Source: Nostoc paludosum FACHB-159
Lineage (GTDB): Bacteria; Cyanobacteriota; Cyanobacteriia; Cyanobacteriales; Nostocaceae
Direction of reading: 5' to 3'
Length of the DNA stretch: 64,000 bases
Assembly: GCF_014698835.1 (NCBI RefSeq)
Contig: NZ_JACJTU010000025.1
Coordinates: 1-64,000 of the forward strand
Every line of letters begins with the position of its first letter. The stretch's first letter is position 1. The notes below the pieces were generated by a model. It was not told the origin of the DNA. It worked only from the letters and a program-made list of their open reading frames with translations, and made no database searches. Made by a program: the position numbers and the translations under genes. This document shows positions 62,062 through 64,000 of the stretch, one piece after another.

Positions 62062-62358
62062 AATCATCGGTCATTTATTAATATGTCAGATTTCTTCTAA
62101 ATTGTCAACCCCTTAATATTAATTATTGGGCATAGGGCATGGAGCATTGGTTATGGGGCAGATGGGCAAGTGTGGGTAAATGGGGAGACAAGGGGACAAG
62201 GAGACAAATTACAATAAGTCTTTCCTCCGAAGTTCTGTTCGCCCTTGGCCTTGGCGTTCGCGCAGCGTCTCCGACACGAGAAGCCATCGCCAAAAGCCGA
62301 CACTGGTGAGTTCTTTCCTTGTCCCCATGCCCCATGCCCCATGCCCCATGCCCTATTA
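62062..62358. repeat. Composite heptamer-arm element between tRNA-Gly and ribH
   Basis: Left arm TTGGGCATAGGGCATGGAGC and related units (from about 62126). Right arm CCCCATGCCCCATGCCCCAT (to about 62355). The inside holds GGGGAGACAAGGGGACAAGG with complementary CTTTCCTTGTCCCC and a GC-rich interspersed piece (TTGGCGTTCGCGCAGCGTCT). Its right edge meets the ribH stop. No gene. Confidence 0.75.
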
Positions 62359-62937
62359 CTAACTTAATTCTTCTGACTCTACTGTTAAATTGCCGACGCT
62401 GGCATTTGGAAAAGAAGGTGGCAAAGACTGGGTATTAAGAGGATATGGTTCTGCCAAGTTAGAACGCAGTTGCCGCATTAGGCTAGCCATTTCTAGGGCA
62501 TTGAGGGCGTAATCCCAACCATGATTGCCTTTGATACCTGCTCGTTCTAAGGCTTGCTGCATAGTGTCTACAGTCAAAATTCCAAAAATAACTGGCACTC
62601 CAGTTTGAAAGCTAGCGGCGGCAATGCCTTTAGAAACTTCCGCAGATACGTAATCAAAATGGGGTGTTTGCCCTCGAATCACTGCCCCAAGACAAATTAC
62701 AGCATCATAACGATGGGAAAGTGCTAGTTGGCGAGCTACTAAAGGCACTTCAAAACTTCCCGGTACCCAAACGTAGTCTACCTGATTCCCGTGGGGGTTG
62801 GGGTCTACGCCGTGGCGTTTCAAGCAATCTTGACATCCCTCAAGCAGCTTTCCGGTAACTAGGTCATTGAATCGACCAATCACCACTGCAAAACGCAAAG
62901 GTTCCGTTTGAGTAAAAGTTCCCTCAAAAACTGCCAT
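62359..62937 (-). CDS. ribH: 6,7-dimethyl-8-ribityllumazine synthase
   Basis: 192 residues. The lumazine synthase core (about 15-160) has VVIGRFNDLVTGKLLEGC, the substrate pocket WVPGSFEVPLVARQLA, AVIRGQTPHFDYV with the catalytic His, and GILTVDTMQQALERAG with GNHGWDYALNALEM. It catalyses the penultimate step of riboflavin synthesis and should assemble into a 60-mer or pentamer. The C-terminal 25 residues are an extra tail. It lies downstream of psbZ on the same strand, 188 bases away, so joint transcription is possible. Confidence 0.96.
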   Translation of the reverse strand: MAVFEGTFTQTEPLRFAVVIGRFNDLVTGKLLEGCQDCLKRHGVDPNPHGNQVDYVWVPGSFEVPLVARQLALSHRYDAVICLGAVIRGQTPHFDYVSAEVSKGIAAASFQTGVPVIFGILTVDTMQQALERAGIKGNHGWDYALNALEMASLMRQLRSNLAEPYPLNTQSLPPSFPNASVGNLTVESEELS

Positions 62938-63125
62938 GACTGCCTCTTAATCAACTATACTTCTGGCCAATATACATTTCTTATTTAAATCTAGAGGAGC
63001 AGGAAAGCGGGGTCAAAAATCAGGAAACTGCAAAAAATTTCTGCTTTTTTCCTTAATCTTTGACCTTGGCTTTTCTGCCCCTCTAATTTTTATATTAGGT
63101 GTCTGCGCCAGAGGGAAGCCGTTGC

Positions 63126-63314
63126 CTAGACGACAAAAAAGTTTAACAAACCAACTAAAAATACCAAAGCAATCCAGACACCAGAACCAAGCCAGAGAAG
63201 CTTTTTAGATTCAACCCAATTTTGAGGGGTGGCGTAAGCAACAGGAACGCCAACAACTAGAACAAAAGACAACAGAACTAGGCTAATTAAAGCAAATTGG
63301 AATATTATGGTCAT
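63126..63314 (-). CDS. psbZ: Photosystem II protein PsbZ (Ycf9)
   Basis: 62 residues from ATG 63314, the standard PsbZ length, with GGGAGAA upstream; a TTG five codons earlier is not the start. Two membrane helices: MTIIFQFALISLVLLSFVLV, then WLGSGVWIALVFLVGLLNFF. The loop VAYATPQNWVESKK is characteristic. PsbZ is a peripheral core subunit of photosystem II that stabilises antenna and core contacts in the thylakoid. It identifies the organism as oxygenic. Confidence 0.97.
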   Translation of the reverse strand: MTIIFQFALISLVLLSFVLVVGVPVAYATPQNWVESKKLLWLGSGVWIALVFLVGLLNFFVV

Positions 63315-63464
63315 TTTTGCTTCTCCCAATACAGCTAAATACTAAAGATAGAATATCCTAAAGGGCGACACCGACACTTTCTTCTTATTTTTAAGCTACC
63401 AGAAATTACAACACTTTAGTCATTTGTCCTTTGTCTAAGTACCGATGACTAATGACTCTTAAAT

Positions 63465-64000
63465 ATGGATTTAATTCTTTGTCACACAACAGCTGATTTT
63501 GACGCACTAGGAGCAGCGGTAGGGCTAACGCGCTTACTACCGGGAAGCAAGATTGTGCTGACTGGCGGTTCTCACCCTCCTGTACGGGATTTCTTAGCGT
63601 TGCATCGGGATGAGTATTCGTTAATTGAGCGCCGTTCGGTGAATCCAGAAAAAATTCGGTCTTTGAATGTGGTGGATACGCAACAGCGCGATCGCCTGGG
63701 TAAAGCTGGCGAATGGTTAGATTTACCTAATGTCTCAGAGATTATACTGTATGACCATCACTTAGGCCAACAATCCGATATTCCCGCGACGCGATCGCAT
63801 ATTTCTTCAGTAGGAGCTACGACAACTTTAATTGTCGAGCAATTGCAACAACAGCAAATATCCCTGACTCCTGCCGAAGCCACAGTGATGGCTTTGGGTA
63901 TCCATGTTGACACCGGTTCGTTGACCTTTGACCAGTCTACACCACGAGATGCTTTAGCTTTGGCTTGGTTGATGCAACAAGGTGCTAGTTTATCAGTAAT
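63465..64000 (+). CDS. DHH-family phosphoesterase, N-terminal part (runs off window)
   Basis: At least 178 residues; no stop before the window end. It starts MDLILCHTTADFDALGAAVG, the metal-binding DxD region of DHH proteins, followed by LNVVDTQQRDRLG and the name-giving DHH motif in EIILYDHHLGQQSDIPA (about 105), then GIHVDTGSLTF. In cyanobacteria this start usually belongs to a long protein with DHH, CBS and poly(A) polymerase/CCA-adding domains; the rest is outside the window, so that extension is inferred. Confidence 0.85.
   Translation, partial: MDLILCHTTADFDALGAAVGLTRLLPGSKIVLTGGSHPPVRDFLALHRDEYSLIERRSVNPEKIRSLNVVDTQQRDRLGKAGEWLDLPNVSEIILYDHHLGQQSDIPATRSHISSVGATTTLIVEQLQQQQISLTPAEATVMALGIHVDTGSLTFDQSTPRDALALAWLMQQGASLSV

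Overview
The window is 64 kb of chromosome from a filamentous, probably heterocyst-forming cyanobacterium of the Nostoc/Anabaena/Calothrix type. Evidence: psbZ (photosystem II), a beta-monoglucosyldiacylglycerol synthase-like glucosyltransferase, a stand-alone Mo-nitrogenase C-terminal-like protein, DUF928 and probable EbsA proteins, a PEP-CTERM protein, very frequent HIP1 octamers (GCGATCGC), and abundant STRR-type heptamer repeats of the CCCCARTCCCCART kind. No species is claimed.

Layout. 1-6 kb: a 21-bp tandem array, then two large multidomain histidine kinases on the minus strand. 6-11 kb: a zinc metallopeptidase, a zinc-type quinone oxidoreductase, an exported orphan and the Mo-nitro_C protein. 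11.5-13.9 kb: a compact plus-strand operon of a degenerate S1C protease, an intact S1C-PDZ protease and a LuxR regulator with an eroded receiver. 13.9-19.7 kb: an AraC regulator, azoreductase, a leucyl-tRNA synthetase of unusual subtype, and a DUF928 protein. 19.7-24.7 kb: a gene-poor stretch, a large RTX protein, and a second copy of the 21-bp array. 24.7-29.2 kb: mutS preceded on the same strand by a PIN-like nuclease and an AAA ATPase, a possible toxin or defence pair. 29.3-34.8 kb: a NarL-type two-component pair, a small RTX protein, a PhoD phosphatase and a PEP-CTERM protein. 35.3-40.7 kb: a third histidine kinase, an AI-2E family permease, ComB, and a BlaI/M56 pair. 41.3-48 kb: an exported DUF11-like protein, a MoaD-like protein, a Ser/Thr kinase fused to an ABC substrate-binding domain, and EbsA. 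48.3-57.5 kb: the glucosyltransferase, dnaX, and a TPR-CHAT protein with a smaller neighbour sharing its N-terminal domain. 57.6-64 kb: a second PhoD, a ProA homologue, a small membrane protein, tRNA-Gly(GCC), ribH, psbZ and the start of a DHH-family gene cut by the window edge.

Two themes stand out. First, several enzymes have apparently lost catalytic residues: the first S1C protease (His and Ser), the receiver of the adjacent regulator, the ProA homologue (Cys position is Val263) and the CHAT domain (His position is Tyr1118). These calls rest on remembered family motifs and need alignments. Second, palindromic and heptamer-type repeats sit immediately at the 3' ends of genes. In at least three genes (the kinase ending at 4027, comB, the glucosyltransferase) the stop codon lies in, or at the edge of, the repeat. 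One repeat copy lies in frame inside the ATPase domain of the kinase at 35.3 kb.

The best candidates for an undescribed system are the protease/pseudoprotease/pseudo-receiver operon, the AAA-PIN pair upstream of mutS, and the CHAT protein with its domain-sharing neighbour.
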